From contig OY282559.1 of assembly GCA_958295665.1 (NCBI GenBank), positions 128,253,605 to 128,317,604 of the forward strand: DNA of 64,000 nucleotides. Reading direction: 5' to 3'. The translations under genes were made by a program, and so were the position numbers. The stretch's first letter is position 1, and every line of letters starts with the position of its first letter. Below, in pieces: positions 37,880 to 49,889 of the stretch. Below the pieces are notes generated by a model, which was given only the letters and a program-made list of their open reading frames with translations, was not told where the DNA came from and made no database searches. This DNA comes from Tipula vernalis (Eukaryota; Arthropoda; Insecta; Diptera; Tipulidae).

Positions 37880-38400
37880 TCTGCGCCAGTAGGAGGACTT
37901 TTAAACATCCTCCCAGCGTTTTAAAGCTGCTCTTAGGTGTCCCTTAGCGACACCGCAGAAGGGTTCTGGTCCAATAAATGGAGAGGCAGAACCCTCACGG
38001 GCGTGGCCATCAGCTGCCTCGTTTCCATCGATTCCAGTATGACATGGCACCCACATAAGTGTTACCTTATTTCAGCCTGCCAGATGTTTAAAAACCTTCA
38101 GACAATCCCATACCAGCCTTGACTCAATGGTACAAGACCTAAGAGCCTTTAAGGCCGATTTGCTGCCTGATACAATATAAATTTTTGCATCGTTTAGGCC
38201 TTTTGCTATGCCTATCCCAGCTTAAAGTTCTATAGCATGTACTTCTGCTTGAAAAACGGTAGCATTGGTACCCAAGGACTTCGAGAGGGTAGTGCCACCC
38301 ACTCCCGTGTATTCCTATCCCCGCCCCATCTTCCGTTTTTGATCCATCTGTAAACCATACCATGGACCCTCGCTCAAAAGGGTGCTCCACCTGCACTCCA
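37880..38400 (-). pseudogene. LINE RNase H domain, third acidic residue lost
   Basis: On the minus strand the domain shows WFTDGSKTEDGAGIGIHG (first aspartate), then after a frameshift TVFQAEVHAIEL (glutamate), IYIVSGSKSALKAL, and WVPCHTGIDGNEAADGHA. The third catalytic position normally lies in a SDS motif; here it reads SGS, so aspartate has become glycine. WVPxHxGxxGNExAD is intact apart from G to C. Two in-frame stops also interrupt it. The tail reads FCGVAKGHLRAALKRWED, typical of the linker after RNase H in insect LINEs. Confidence 0.85.
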
Positions 38401-38449
38401 CACATCCCGGTCAGATAACCTAACACAGAATGGTTTGTGAAAGTCCAGT

Positions 38450-39680
38450 TTAGCTGGCATACAGTCGGAAGACATACCTATGGTAGGGTCTGTCTGAAAT
38501 TCCTTAAGGATTTCCAGATGACCCACCATATTGCCTGATTTGATATTTTCTTCCGCCTGCATTTTCAGGGCCATAATTGCAGCATCCTTTTTAATATGAA
38601 GGTGTAACGGTGCCAGTCCTAGAAGTGTCTCCACCGCCGCGATTCGACGTAACTTCATTGAGCCCGTAACACCGATGCAGGATACACGCTGAACCTTATT
38701 CAATAAGGTTTGCGTTGCTTTCTGCTCAGTTTTAGGCTACCATACAACCTATGCGTAGGTGACCACAGGCCTAATGATTGTAAGAAATCACCAGTAGATC
38801 ATTTTTGGTTGTAGTCCCTAAGTACGCCCATAGAGTCTTTGACAGGCCCAGAAAGCCTTGGTGGCTCTATTTTGAACTTTCAACAAATGTTGGTTCCAGT
38901 TCAGTTTTTGATCTAGGATAATCCCTAGATATTTAATTTCGCTGGAAAAAGGAACAGTAGTACCGTTTAACGAGTGAGCTGTAAGCGCAAGCTTTTTCCT
39001 CCTCGTAAAAGGAACAATGACAGTTTTGTTTGGATTGACACTGAGTCCTTCCTGGTAACACCACTGCCACATTATAGTATAGTATATTGTGATAGTAGGC
39101 CTCCTTGGGGACAGCCCTTTAGAGCCTTGATGGTTACTGACTCGCCACCTAGTCTGGCAGTAATCTCACGATGTTCCAGCATGGAACGGACCCCCTAATT
39201 GTAGAAAGCGGAACCCTTTTTCCCATTGCTTCCCTCTCTATAGATCCATAGGAGGTATTATCAAACGCCCCCTCAATGTCCACAAAAGAACAAAGGGCAA
39301 ATTTCTTATATGTCACTGCCTTTCAATCTTTGTGACTAGACCGCTAAGGGCCATCGCTGTGGATTTACCAGTTTGATACGCAAACTGGTCCCGATGCAGC
39401 GGATTCTTTCCAAGGACCTCACATCTTATTTGATAGTTCCGGATTTTTTCCATCGTCTTCAATAGAAACGATGTGAGGCTAATTGGCCGATATGCCTTAG
39501 CCTGGGTGTCTGGGCGAACCCCTGCCCCCCCCCCTTTGGTATAAAGACCACATTTACTTTCCTTCACAGTTTCGGAATATACATAGTTAAAAGCATAACT
39601 TGCCCGAAACATCTGGATCAAGCTGGAGAGTATTTCCTCAATACCATTTTGAAGTAAAGCTTGAAAAAAATACCATCCCC
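38450..39680 (-). pseudogene. LINE reverse transcriptase, catalytic region deleted
   Basis: RT segments in order on the minus strand: IEEILSSLIQMFRASYAF (fingers), DTQAKAYRPISLTSFLLKT, RDQFAYQTGKSTAMAL, then with frameshifts SFVDIEGAFDNTSY (motif A with its catalytic aspartate), LEHREITARLGGESVTI, and KGCPQGGLLS (motif B). At 39,068-39,083 the text jumps through an AT-rich TATAGTATAGTATAT stretch straight to MWQWCYQEGLSVNPNKT and IKYLGIILDQKLNWNQHL (thumb). The YADD motif C, usually between these points, is gone. Next come TTIVRP-region remnants and NKVQRVSCIGVTGSMK and LLGLAPLHLHIKKDA, the RT-RNase H connection. Confidence 0.88.
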
Positions 39681-40070
39681 TCGCACAAGACTCCCTTTGT
39701 GGCCGCATCGCCAGGAGCCTTGTCTCGCTTCCGGGCGGTTTGCCCTCAGCAAGAAGCCTTTTATACCACTTCTCGCGACCCCACACATTTTCACGCGAGG
39801 AGCCGCGGAAGGTTTGTTAGTGATGCTGACAATACCTTTCGGGTCCTCCGCGACGTCTTTGCTGCCCCCTGCTTTTACAGAGGAGACACCCCCACTTACG
39901 GGGCCGACTTCTCATCTCCTGAGGTGTCCATGTCGGAGTTGAGAACTAATTGCTCAAGCCCTGAACGGAGCTCCCCATCCGATGAACCACTCATCGAGAG
40001 TCCCACAGCAGAAAGAGGGCCGAGGTCCTCGAAAACCACCGCGGAACTATCGTTGGTGCGTGACGCTTAA
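39660..40070 (-). pseudogene. LINE ORF1-like 5' region, fragment
   Basis: The minus strand gives LSMSGSSDGELRSGLEQLV, LNSDMDTSGDEKSAP and, after stops, KWYKRLLAEGKPPGSET and ARQLAMRP-like text. Ser/Glu-rich and Lys/Arg-rich low-complexity stretches are common in ORF1 proteins of insect LINEs. No zinc knuckles are seen. A plus-strand open frame across 39,600-40,070 is its antisense shadow. Moderate certainty, based on position and composition. Confidence 0.45.
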
Positions 40071-40199
40071 GGAACGTCACCATCCTTATTATTATTCACT
40101 TGTTTTAACATTTTGTTCCCACGAGTTGCTGAGAAAAGAAAGTCACCTGTGGGACACCCAGCTTTACCACAGGAAGACTAAATAAAACTAGAGGGCGCC

Positions 40200-41290
40200 T
40201 GGTATCCAGAGTCCGCATACTTTGGACTGATTAACCTATCAGCCATTCATCCATCGGCATATGCTGTTCCACCTTAGATTAGGGTTTTTTTATCAAGGAT
40301 TTCTCTTTTAGCGCCGTACTTTAGCCTGTGCCAAATGGTCAAAAGTACCAAACGGCCTCAGTTACCGGTGATTGCCACGAGGAGGCAGTACGTACACTTG
40401 CGAATTGTGATCAGGTTATCCCTTCCACAATTGTACCCATCACGCCAGCTGCGCCAAAATGACCAGAACAGCTCGCGTGATGTGCACCCTACCGATAGGT
40501 TACGGAGCTGGTAGATTACTCTACTCAACTTTGATCCCCCCTTCCAGTAGACGCCGAATCACCATCCTCCTTAAGTAAGCAACAACTGTGGATATTAAGT
40601 TTGGATTGAGACGATTCGATGCCAGAGAACAAAAGCAGACCAATGGGGACACCTTCGATCTGATCTCTCATGACCAGATCAAATTTTAATTCCCCGATTT
40701 GTAAAAACATCAACCAGTGCACTAACCAAACTGCATTGGTTTTGCGATGCCAGTCAACTAGCTTAAGAAGCGCTCATATACTATAAAGGGACAAAGCTTT
40801 GTGACGCGGTCTCATTAGATAGTTCAATGACTAAATGCAAAAAACAGACCACACTGCCCAATCGGACTTCTCAAATCCTGAACCCATCGAATTGGACCCA
40901 CTGGAAATGTATTACATCTTCCGATAATCTGCTAGTCTATAACTCGTATTAAAATCGTTAGGTAATTTCAAAATTTTCGTCAATTCAAAACCAGCAAAGA
41001 ATATAAGCATATTTATAGCGGTTTGACACTAAATCGAGACAACCCAAATCATACATCTGATCCTTTCTAACAGGACAAGTAATGTACGAAGCATTTTTTT
41101 AAGATCTGCAAAATTCAAAGACAAATAAAGGAACCAGTACTTTAAAATTTTTCAATCCGTCCATCGACGAATTTGGGGTCCTTATAGAGTAGTTGGTTGA
41201 TTAGAGAGATGTGATGTTTCATTTTCTGCGAGCCGTCTCATAATAATATCATCAAAATCGGGCTAAACCTTGCTGGATAGTAGTACTGGA
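40200..41290. other. Unassigned sequence between the LINE 5' end and a BEL/Pao integrase fragment
   Basis: I see no intact gene. The first 300 bp or so may be 5' sequence of the minus-strand LINE. A 65-codon minus-strand frame (40,525-40,722) matches nothing I recognise. Around 41,160-41,290 the plus strand may be degenerate BEL/Pao integrase lead-in, but no motif is clear. Confidence 0.4.
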
Positions 41291-41620
41291 TAACCAGGAC
41301 AATGGCGAATCTAGAGGTTGACTTCGCAGAACCAACAAAACAAACATAAAACTGACATTTGTTTATTTATCAGTTTGAATATCAAAGCAATACATCTAGA
41401 ATTAGTTACTGATCTTAGCAGCGAAGCATTTTTGACTGCACTAAAATGGTTTATCTTTCGACGGGGTTGCTGTCAAGAGATGTTCAGTGATAACATTCGA
41501 CAAGTGTATTACAAGACTTCATTAAATCTCAAATTATTTTTCTAGGCATTCTATCACGAGGAACTGAATAATCTCCGTATGTGTACCACAGTTTGACGGA
41601 ATTTTGGAGGCCCCACAAAA
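41290..41620 (+). pseudogene. BEL/Pao integrase catalytic core, fragment
   Basis: Plus-strand translation gives ANLEVDFAEPTK (the GVDFAGP entry of BEL/Pao integrases), then ICLFISLNIKAIHLELVTDL, SSEAFLTALKWFIFRRGCCQ and EMFSDNIRQVY. The KAIHLE and SDN motifs mark the integrase core with its second catalytic aspartate; the usual GTNF after SDN is changed. After a frame change HEELNNLRMCTTV and RNFGGPTK resemble the region before the PHFGGLWE motif. It lies about 6 kb from the other BEL/Pao pieces, so either one element was split by later insertions or a second copy is present. Confidence 0.82.
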
Positions 41621-41759
41621 ACAGGTACTTATTCCTCTAGGAGGGGAAACCTCCCGCAATTCCCGCCGGATCAAGTTATCAAAAATCACAAGAATTGTGT
41701 CAATATCGGAGGCTTTGCGACTGAAAGATAGTTCTGGATCACCAGTAGAAACCAACATT

Positions 41760-44700
41760 TAAAAACCAATAAAAATAAAGTAACTGTAAAAAAAGTTCAA
41801 TAACTTTCCTCCATACATTATAATTTACAACATAATTTACAGAAAAAAAAACTTTAAAAAGCTCAACTTTTTGTACCCAAACATATAAATTAAATTTACC
41901 ATACCACCGTTTCTTATTCTTATTTATTGCACAATATTTCTTCTATATTATAATAAAATTAACATTTTTATTATTAAATTAAATATAACGAAACTTTCAA
42001 GCTTTCACATATTACGGGAATAAAACAACACATATAGTCACATAAAAACTATACTACTATACTACGAGTAAAATAAAAAAAAAGCTCCACTGGAATTGAT
42101 TTATGCTTTTTAATTTTAAAAACACTTTATGTGCTTTTTTTTGCTACTAAACTATACTATACTACTATGTTTCATGTTTCTATCAAAGCCCAGTTTTTTT
42201 TTTTTTGTTTGTTTGTTGCTGCTGGGTGTGCACTATGTTGTGAAAATTTATTAATCGACGATAAATAAAAACAAACAACACGTAAGAGCTTTTATCGAAT
42301 TAAACCCTTTCAATGAAGCTTTATTTTTGTCCTGTCAATTATAAATCAAAAACATGAAAAATCGTTGTGTGCTTCATTTCGAAATTGACGAGATTATATA
42401 ACGCGACGCGGTTGAAGTGGGATTTGGGAATTTTTTGTAAAAATATTCCATGGAAAATCTTTTACAGTAAATTGTACAAGTAGAAATCTGACAATAAAAT
42501 AATGGGAGAGAATTGGGGAGAGCAAAAAAAAAACTCTTTTGATTATAATCAGTGTGCAGTAAATACATAAGTGGTTGTCTACTCTCTATGTAGTCCTTAG
42601 TGTATGACGATGTTAAAAAAAGCGCATTTTTCCCCCTTCCCCCGCCCACCATTGTTTAATTTATTATGCTGTAAACACATTGTGGAGCGAACAAAATTAT
42701 ATATTCAGTATAAAAGACACTATGGGAATTATATATGTACCTGTACCAGGAGTAAGTAAGTATGTACTGTATGTATGTATATGAGTTGTCCAATCAGGAT
42801 TCATACTCCTAGAGCAGTAGTTTTTTTTCTTGCTGTTATTGTGCAGTGTAATTTAGTTAAAGGAACAGAAAAATAAATAAATTTTAAATTTTTGAAGAAT
42901 TTTTTTGCTTGTCGAGCTGTGTTATTTTTAAAAAAATTATTTTTGATGACATTTTTAGGTTTTGTTAAAATGTTCGGTTTTTTCTGTTTTTTTTTTTTGT
43001 TTGGTATTTTTTGTTGGTTGGTTGAATTTTATGTACAGTCTACTATAAATGAATGTGTGTATGGGTAACGGCTAGGTATATTTATGAAAAAGTTATTTTA
43101 ATTAAAAGGATTTACAAAATAAAATATAAACAAAAACTACAGATATTTTTTAAATCCTACCTGAAATTCGTGTAGGATGAGGTTAATTGTGTGGTTTGAT
43201 TAATTTTAACAATGTAAATTCAGAGAAGATAGAGGCTTTTAATTACTTATGTACTATGGTTAATCCAAAACATTATGTGTTGAGGGAATTAAAGAATATC
43301 TCCAACATAGACATAATTTGCCTTCGAGTTTTCGAAGTAGTCGACAATTCCACGAATACGTTCTACGAATAGCTGCTTATTGAACTGGACCAGAAAATTA
43401 ATGATGCACTTTTTATAAAATCCACCATCGCGGACAAAATTACTTGTGTGAGAGACCGATGATGTGCTAGTTCTTTATATCGAATTAAAAATCCAATTTC
43501 TCCAAAATGTACGTTAGTAAAAAAAATGATTACTCAGCGCAATAAACTAAATGTTATATACCGTTTACTTTAATATGAGCGACGTATTTTTCATGCTGTT
43601 AAACCATGTTCTTGAGATTTTTAACAAAAAACATTTTATCATCCTATTACAGCCTATGTCTATGTAGGTACTATATATAAAATATGTAATATGAAATAAA
43701 AATCCGACAACAACAAATACTAACCATAAGTCACCCTTAACGCCTATGTTTGTGTATACGTTTGTATTTATGAAAAATGGACCGCGCTAAGTAGTTTTAC
43801 CAGCGAAACAAAAATAATCCTACACCAAGTACGAATAGTCGACACAATAATACACACATTTTCTAGAGAAATTTCCGACATTTTTGTTGTTGTTGTCACC
43901 ATACCAATTTTGGTTGACGATAAGGAAACATGTAACGAAAAAAGTTGATTTTTTTTTTGTGTCACTGTAATCCTTTAATAAAATTATGTTCTTTTCATAT
44001 GCTATGGGCTTCAGCATTGTTTTTTGTTCCGTTGAATTATTTACAGAAAATCGACTTTTTTTTTTGTGGTAGTACGATGTTAAATAATTTATCAACATTA
44101 CTACAAACTATCACTTTATGTACTGATTATTATTAGTTGATAGATTACCAAAGTACATGATTACACTCTTGTGTATGAATGGTGTAAATTATGGCGTATA
44201 TACAAATGGTTGAGACGATTCAATTGTGGTTCATCAACCGCATTATGAATTATCTAGTGTATACCATATAAATACATGTCATCGTCATCTTCAATGGATA
44301 TATGAAATTTAATATTTGTTCTGTCATTTTATGTAACACAATATCATGTACATATAAGTTATGATTTTCATAACAACTATATTATATCCAACTTTATGAT
44401 GTGTCTACAACAATATACAACAATGTCTCATGATATGCAATTCGTCTAAAAGTTTTCTTAAGAACTACACAAGATGAAAATTGTTTTGTGTGCTTTATGC
44501 TTCTTGTGTGTGCTCTACTTTTTTATGCTTTTATGATTTCGTATGCGGTGAATTATGTATTTGATTTTTGATTGTTTGTTTATGAATGTTTGTTACATAA
44601 ACGTAATGTTGATTCCCGCAAAGAATTGGAGATTAAAAATGAAAATTATTATTTTTCGTTGACATATAATTCATTATATAACAAATAGTTATGACGCGCG

Positions 44701-45060
44701 ACTAACAAAGTTACATCATTCAGTAGATGTAGAACGGATCATTGGGAATATAGCTTTTAATATTTGATTAATCTTGTGTGTTTTGTAAGGCGTAGAAAAT
44801 TGAAGACGATCAATTTTCATAAGTCCTACGTCAACTAACTACTGCTTACGTACATTTATTTGACTTTCTGCCTGAGTATCTTTTTAAAAAAAGCTAAGAC
44901 TAAATCTAATCATTTTTGAGGTTAATGGGCAGTTAAACAATTTTCGTAAGATATTTTCAGACAGAGTTAAGGATTAGATCCTGAAGTCTGCAAGGATACT
45001 ACTTGGTTTTTTTATTTTCAACAAGTCAGCCAAACGATTTAAAAATCTTAAATTACTAGT
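41760..45060. other. AT-rich noncoding region
   Basis: About 3.3 kb of AT-rich DNA with several short homopolymer runs (T runs near 42,190, 42,990, 43,950 and 44,060) and TATG-type short repeats near 42,760. Short open frames occur on both strands but have no domain pattern or codon bias that I can see. No tRNA, snRNA or other RNA gene was recognised. Confidence 0.5.
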
Positions 45061-45259
45061 GCATTTGAAGCTGCGTACATGCTATACATTTCTGGTGAAA
45101 AAATGTACACCACGAAGTTAGCTGTATGAGTTGAATTATTTCCAACTAGAACAAAAAGTTCACCAGGGTAACCAATTTTAACTAAAAATTTTACTATTTT
45201 GCTAACTTCGTGGTGTACATTTTTTCACCAGAATTGGAGCATGTACGCACCTTGAATGT
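45061..45259. mobile_element. Small foldback (MITE-like) inverted repeat, about 199 bp
   Basis: The left arm (45,061-45,123) and right arm (45,201-45,259) are inverted copies. The inner 33 bp, from TTCTGGTG through the AAAAAATGTACACC stretch to GAAGTTAGC, is a perfect match, and the outer part GCGTACATGC also matches, with a 2-bp indel between them. The spacer is about 77 bp. A transcript through it would fold into one long hairpin. The outer ends (CATTTGAA / CATTCAA in reverse complement) fade without a clear target-site duplication, so origin as a MITE is an inference; a chance inverted duplication is possible. Confidence 0.7.
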
Positions 45260-45297
45260 TATTATACACAGAACACGACACATACAGAATTTAATAG

Positions 45298-48155
45298 TCT
45301 TAAACAAATAATAAAACTAAAATAAAACAACCTCTAAATCAAAGTCTAAAACAAAATCTAAATCAAAACTATCAATTCTCAATCTCAATCTTAATCCCTA
45401 TCCCAATATAAATTAAATCTTAATCTTAATCTAAGTCTAAATCTACACCTAAATTTAAATCTAAATCTAAATCTAAAGCTCAATCTAAACCTAAATCTAG
45501 ATCTCAAACTCAATCTCAATCTCAATATAAATATAGATCTAAATCTTAATCTCTATATCAATTTAAACTTAATTCGAAATCTAAATCAAAGTCTAAATCT
45601 AAATCAAAATCGAAATAGAAATCGAAATCGAAATCGAAATCTAAATATAAATATAAATAAAAATATAAACCGAAATCAAAACCTAAACCTAAACCTAAAC
45701 CTAAATCTAAACCTAAATCGAAATCTATATCTAAATCTATATCTAAATCTAAATCTAAGTATAGATATAAATTTTAATCTCAACCTCTATCTCAATCTAA
45801 ATCTCAATCTAAACCTCAATCTACATCTAAATCCCTATCTCAATATAAATTAAAATATAAATTTAAATTCAAATCTAAATTTAAATATAAATTGAAATCG
45901 AAATCGAATTCGAAATCGAAAGCTAAACCTTAACCTAAACCTAAATCTAAATCTATATCTATATGTATGGTATATCTAAATCTAAATCAATCACAATCTC
46001 AACCTCAATCTCAATCTCAACCACAATCTCAAACTCAATCTCAATCTCAATTTAAATCTCAACGTCAACCTCAATCTCAATCTCAATCTCAATCTCAATC
46101 TTAATCTCAATCTCAATCTGAATCTTAATCTCAATCTCAATCTCAATCTCAATCTCAATTTAAATCTCATCAAATCTATATCAAAATCTAGATCTAAATC
46201 TATATCTAAATCTAAATCTAAATTTCAATCTCAATCTAAACCTCAATCTCAATCTCAATCTCAACCTCAGTCTAAATCTAATAAATCACTACCTCAATAT
46301 AAATTTAAATCTAATTCTCAATCTAAATTCAATTCTAAATCTAAATTCAAATCTCAATCTAAATCTAAATCTAAATCTAAATCTAAATCTAAATCTTAAT
46401 CTAATTCTAAATCTAGTAATCGAAATCTTAGTCTAAACCTCCAACTAAACAAAAATCGAAATTTAAACATCAACCTCAATCTAAATCTAAATACCTATCT
46501 CAATTAAAATTTAAATCTAAATCTCAATCTCAATCTCAATTTCAACCTCAATCTCAATCTCAATCTCAATCTCAGTCTCAATCTCAACCTCAATCTAAAT
46601 CTAAATCCATATCTCAATATAAATTTAAATCTAAATCTTAATCTAAATCTAAAACTAAGCCGAAATCTAAATTTAAATATAAATATAAATATAAATCTAA
46701 ACCTAAATCTAAACCTGAACCTAAACCTAAATTTAAATCTAAATATATATCTATATCTAAATCTAAATCTAAATCTAAATTTAAATCTAAATCTAAATCT
46801 AAATCTAAATTTCAATCTCAACCTCAATCGGACTCTAAATCCCTATCTCAATATAAATTTAAATCGAAATCTGAATCTAAATTTAGACCAAACACGAAAT
46901 CGAAATAAAAATATAAATCAAAATCTAAATCTAAACCCAAACCTAAATCTAAATCTAAATCTAAATCTAATTCTAATTCTAAATCTAAATCTAAATCTAA
47001 ATCTAAATATAAATCTAAATCTGAATTCAAATCGAAATCGAAATCGAAATCTAAACCTGAACCTAAATCTACTAAATCTATATCTAAATCTAAATCTAAA
47101 TATAAATCTCAATCTCAATCTCAACCTCAATCTAAATCTCATTCTCAACCTCAATCTAAATCCATATCTCAATTATAATTTAAATTTAAATCTAAATCTA
47201 AATCTAAATCTGAATCTAAATTGAAATTGAAATCGAAATCGAAATCGAAATGAAATTAAAATTGAAATTGAAATTGACATTAAAGTTGAAATTGTAATTG
47301 AAATTGAAATCGAAATCGAAATCGAAATCGAAATCGAAATATAAATATAAATATATATTAGATTTAAACCTAAACATAAATCAAAATCTGTATCTATATC
47401 TAAATCTAAATTTAATCTAAATCTCAACCTCAACCTCATCCTCATCCTCAACCTCAACCTCAACCTCAACCTCAACCTCAACCTCAATCTCAATCTCAAT
47501 CTCATTTTTAACCTAAATCTAAATCTAAATCCCTACTTCTATTAAAATTTAAATCGATATAGAAATCTAAATCTAAATCTAAATCTAAATCTAAATCTAA
47601 ATCTAAATCTAAATCTAAATCTAAATCTAAATCTAAATCTAAATCTAAATCTAAATCTAAATCTAAATCTAAATCTAAATCTAAATCTAAATCTAAATCT
47701 AAATCTAAATCTAAATCTAAATCTAAATCTAAATCTAAACCTAAACCTAAATCGAAATCGAAATCGAAATCTCAATCGAAATCGAAATCGAAACCGAAAT
47801 CGAAATCGAAATCGAAATATAAATATAATTTCAATATAAATCTAAATCTTAATCTCTACATCAATTTAAATTTAATTCTAAATCTAAATCTAAGCCTAAA
47901 TCTAAATATACATCTAAATCTAAATCTAAATCTAAATCTCAATCTCAATCTTAATCTGTATCTCAATCTCAATCTCAACCTCAATGTAAATCTAAATCCC
48001 TATCTCAATATAAATAGAAATCTAAATCTAAATTTAAATCTAAATCTAAATCTAAACATAAACCTAAATCTAAATCTAAATTTTAATCTAAATATAAATC
48101 TAAATCTAAATCTAAATCTAGACCTCAAACTCAATCTAAATCTCTATCTATTTAT
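45298..48155. repeat. Mosaic hexamer array, AAATCT family
   Basis: About 2.9 kb of head-to-tail six-base words. The main word is AAATCT, with regional blocks of CAATCT, AAATCG, AACCTC, AAACCT, AAATAT and AAATTG variants. A perfect AAATCT run of about 29 units lies at 47,562-47,738. On the minus strand the hexamer stays in one frame and yields artificial open frames of Arg-Phe, Arg-Leu or Asp-Leu repeats. The variant blocks are clustered rather than mixed at random, as expected from local slippage or unequal exchange spreading one variant word at a time. Longer shared phrases (CTCAATATAAATTTAAAT every few hundred bases) hint at a higher-order layer. Confidence 0.95.
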
Positions 48156-48159
48156 TTAT

Positions 48160-49880
48160 TTTTTTGATACCTACAATGACCTACAATCGTTACAAACAAT
48201 TATGGCTAACTACATTTATTAATAAAAAACTTAAATAAAACATTCTTGAACAAATCAAACACAGTTTTTAGCGTATATAAGATTCGTTGCTGGCTCGGAT
48301 TAGTTGACCATAAAATATTTTTTCGGTATTTTCCGATATTTTCAGAACATGGAGAAACAAATGCACCTGTCAAAATTCAATAAAACATTAAAATTGTTTG
48401 TGCTAGGACTCCTTGTCTAACATCGTCTGACATCTACACTAAATTACAGAATAATAAAAATCTAAATTATCTTGCACATTGTACATTTTATTTTTAAACA
48501 CCGAGACAAAGCAAAATTTAATTTAAATGGCGAAAACGAAAATGTTTTTTTTCCAAAATATTAATAAAAGTCAGTTAATAAAATTGATTCATATGGTGCT
48601 GTTGAACCGGGCGGATCTGGAACACCTGACACTGGAATGAGGAGTAGTGAAATTCTATTATATAGATCGTCTAGTAAGGACAATGTAATCAAAAATAAAA
48701 CCGTTGTGATACGGGTAGCTTTACTGAGCTTGTTATATAATTACAAGTGTATTTTACAGCTAACCAAATTACAACGAGTGTACACGTTAAAAACAGACAA
48801 CCTAACGTGACACACTGATTTGTATAAGAAGCACCATTGCTCGTAAGTTATAACGATCTATATTCAGAAACCGAGTTAAATTTATTCCTAAAAAAATAAA
48901 ATCCAGGTTATTCGTGAACAAATACAACGTATGTATAACTAAGAACTCCATCCTCGCTTATTTCATTTACGTATGTATATAGAAAAAAAATTCGTGAAAA
49001 AAATTTACAAAATTGATTTTACTGGATGGAGTAATGATTGTATATTCAAATGATTTTGGTCCGAGCCACAAAGACTCAATAATAATTAAAATTATATCCG
49101 CCAAGTACATATATCAATAATAAAATTCGATTTATTCGCCTCCCTATAAAGGGTTTATTTGAAATAATTTTAAAGTGCTTGATTGGTCTGGTAAATACTT
49201 AGCATCTATTTTATGGGGTGGTTGTGCAAATAATAAAAAAATTTAAATAAATAAAATTAGACGCGGAAAAAGGATAATTTATTTAAAAAAAAATATCTGA
49301 ACAAGAGAAAAATCAAATTTAAATTTTCAAATCAAATTTTAGAACATCAAAAAGGCTGTGTACACAATATCAACTATATACCATATCTCGCTAATAACTC
49401 GCTCCGGTGAAATGGTATGACTTTTTTTGGTATTTATTTTAGAAATGAAATAAATTAATGCTAAAAATCGTTTTTATGCTTTAATCAAATTAAAAGCACT
49501 TGAAAAATGTTTTATGGTAAAGTTAAAAAAAGGTTTTTATGTAATATAATTTAGGTAATATAGAGAACGAATTTTAAAGAAGATTCCCAATCAAATTGAT
49601 ATGAAAGTTTGAGGTAAGATGTTTATAAATTTAAATTTAAAACTTACTAAGATACACTACTATTCACCAGTTACCAGAGGCATATGAAGTTATTCCAGGA
49701 TTTTATTCCAGAAAATAAAAATATTAAATCATTTCAATACCCATAAAATGTTGCCACATATTCTCATGTGTGAAGGTATCCCAGCACAGGATTTTATTGT
49801 ACGCTCATAAATTATCTACATATGTCACTTACAATAATTTTTTTGGTACAACAAAGTACATTGATCCGTATAAATAGGAT
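48160..49880. other. AT-rich region, nothing recognised; possible gypsy LTR remnant
   Basis: There is no coding sense on either strand. The part around 48,590-48,960 lies downstream (on the minus strand) of the gypsy integrase at 49,890-50,580 and could hold the 3' LTR of that element, but I could not find a matching second LTR, so this stays speculative. Confidence 0.4.
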
Positions 49881-49889
49881 ATTCAACAC

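Larger units (their letters stand above)
37460..40070 (-). mobile_element. Dead non-LTR (LINE) retrotransposon with RT and RNase H (Jockey/R1/I-group type)
   Basis: On the minus strand, from 40,070 to about 37,460, the order is ORF1-like text, RT, RNase H and a Cys/His C-terminal region, followed by a short tail ending in CAATAATAAAAATAC-like sequence. The endonuclease domain is not seen: ORF1-like sequence passes almost directly into the RT, which implies a large deletion. The RT has also lost its catalytic YADD region. The clade cannot be fixed without a tree; the RT motifs (WCYQEGLSVNPNKT, FTRRKKL) and an RNase H fit insect elements of the Jockey/R1/I assemblage. Confidence 0.88.

Noticed and set aside
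39600..40070. 156-codon plus-strand ORF
   Set aside because: It is antisense to the LINE ORF1/RT region, which has the recognisable motifs on the minus strand.
41534..41758. Minus-strand ORF over the BEL/Pao integrase end
   Set aside because: Antisense shadow of the degenerate plus-strand integrase segment, no motif of its own.
43187..44136. Short ORFs in the AT-rich region
   Set aside because: They are 60-92 codons with no motif, poor composition for coding and no neighbours that support them.
45991..47775. Arg-Phe, Arg-Leu and Asp-Leu repeat proteins on the minus strand
   Set aside because: These are translations of the hexamer array, which stays in frame because six is a multiple of three.
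45298..48155. Telomeric repeat
   Set aside because: Short AAACCT runs resemble telomere words, but the dominant unit is AAATCT, it is mixed with many variants, and it is not the insect TTAGG repeat.
48590..48960. gypsy LTR
   Set aside because: It is in the right place and has some LTR-like features on the minus strand, but no second matching LTR or clear TG...CA ends were found.
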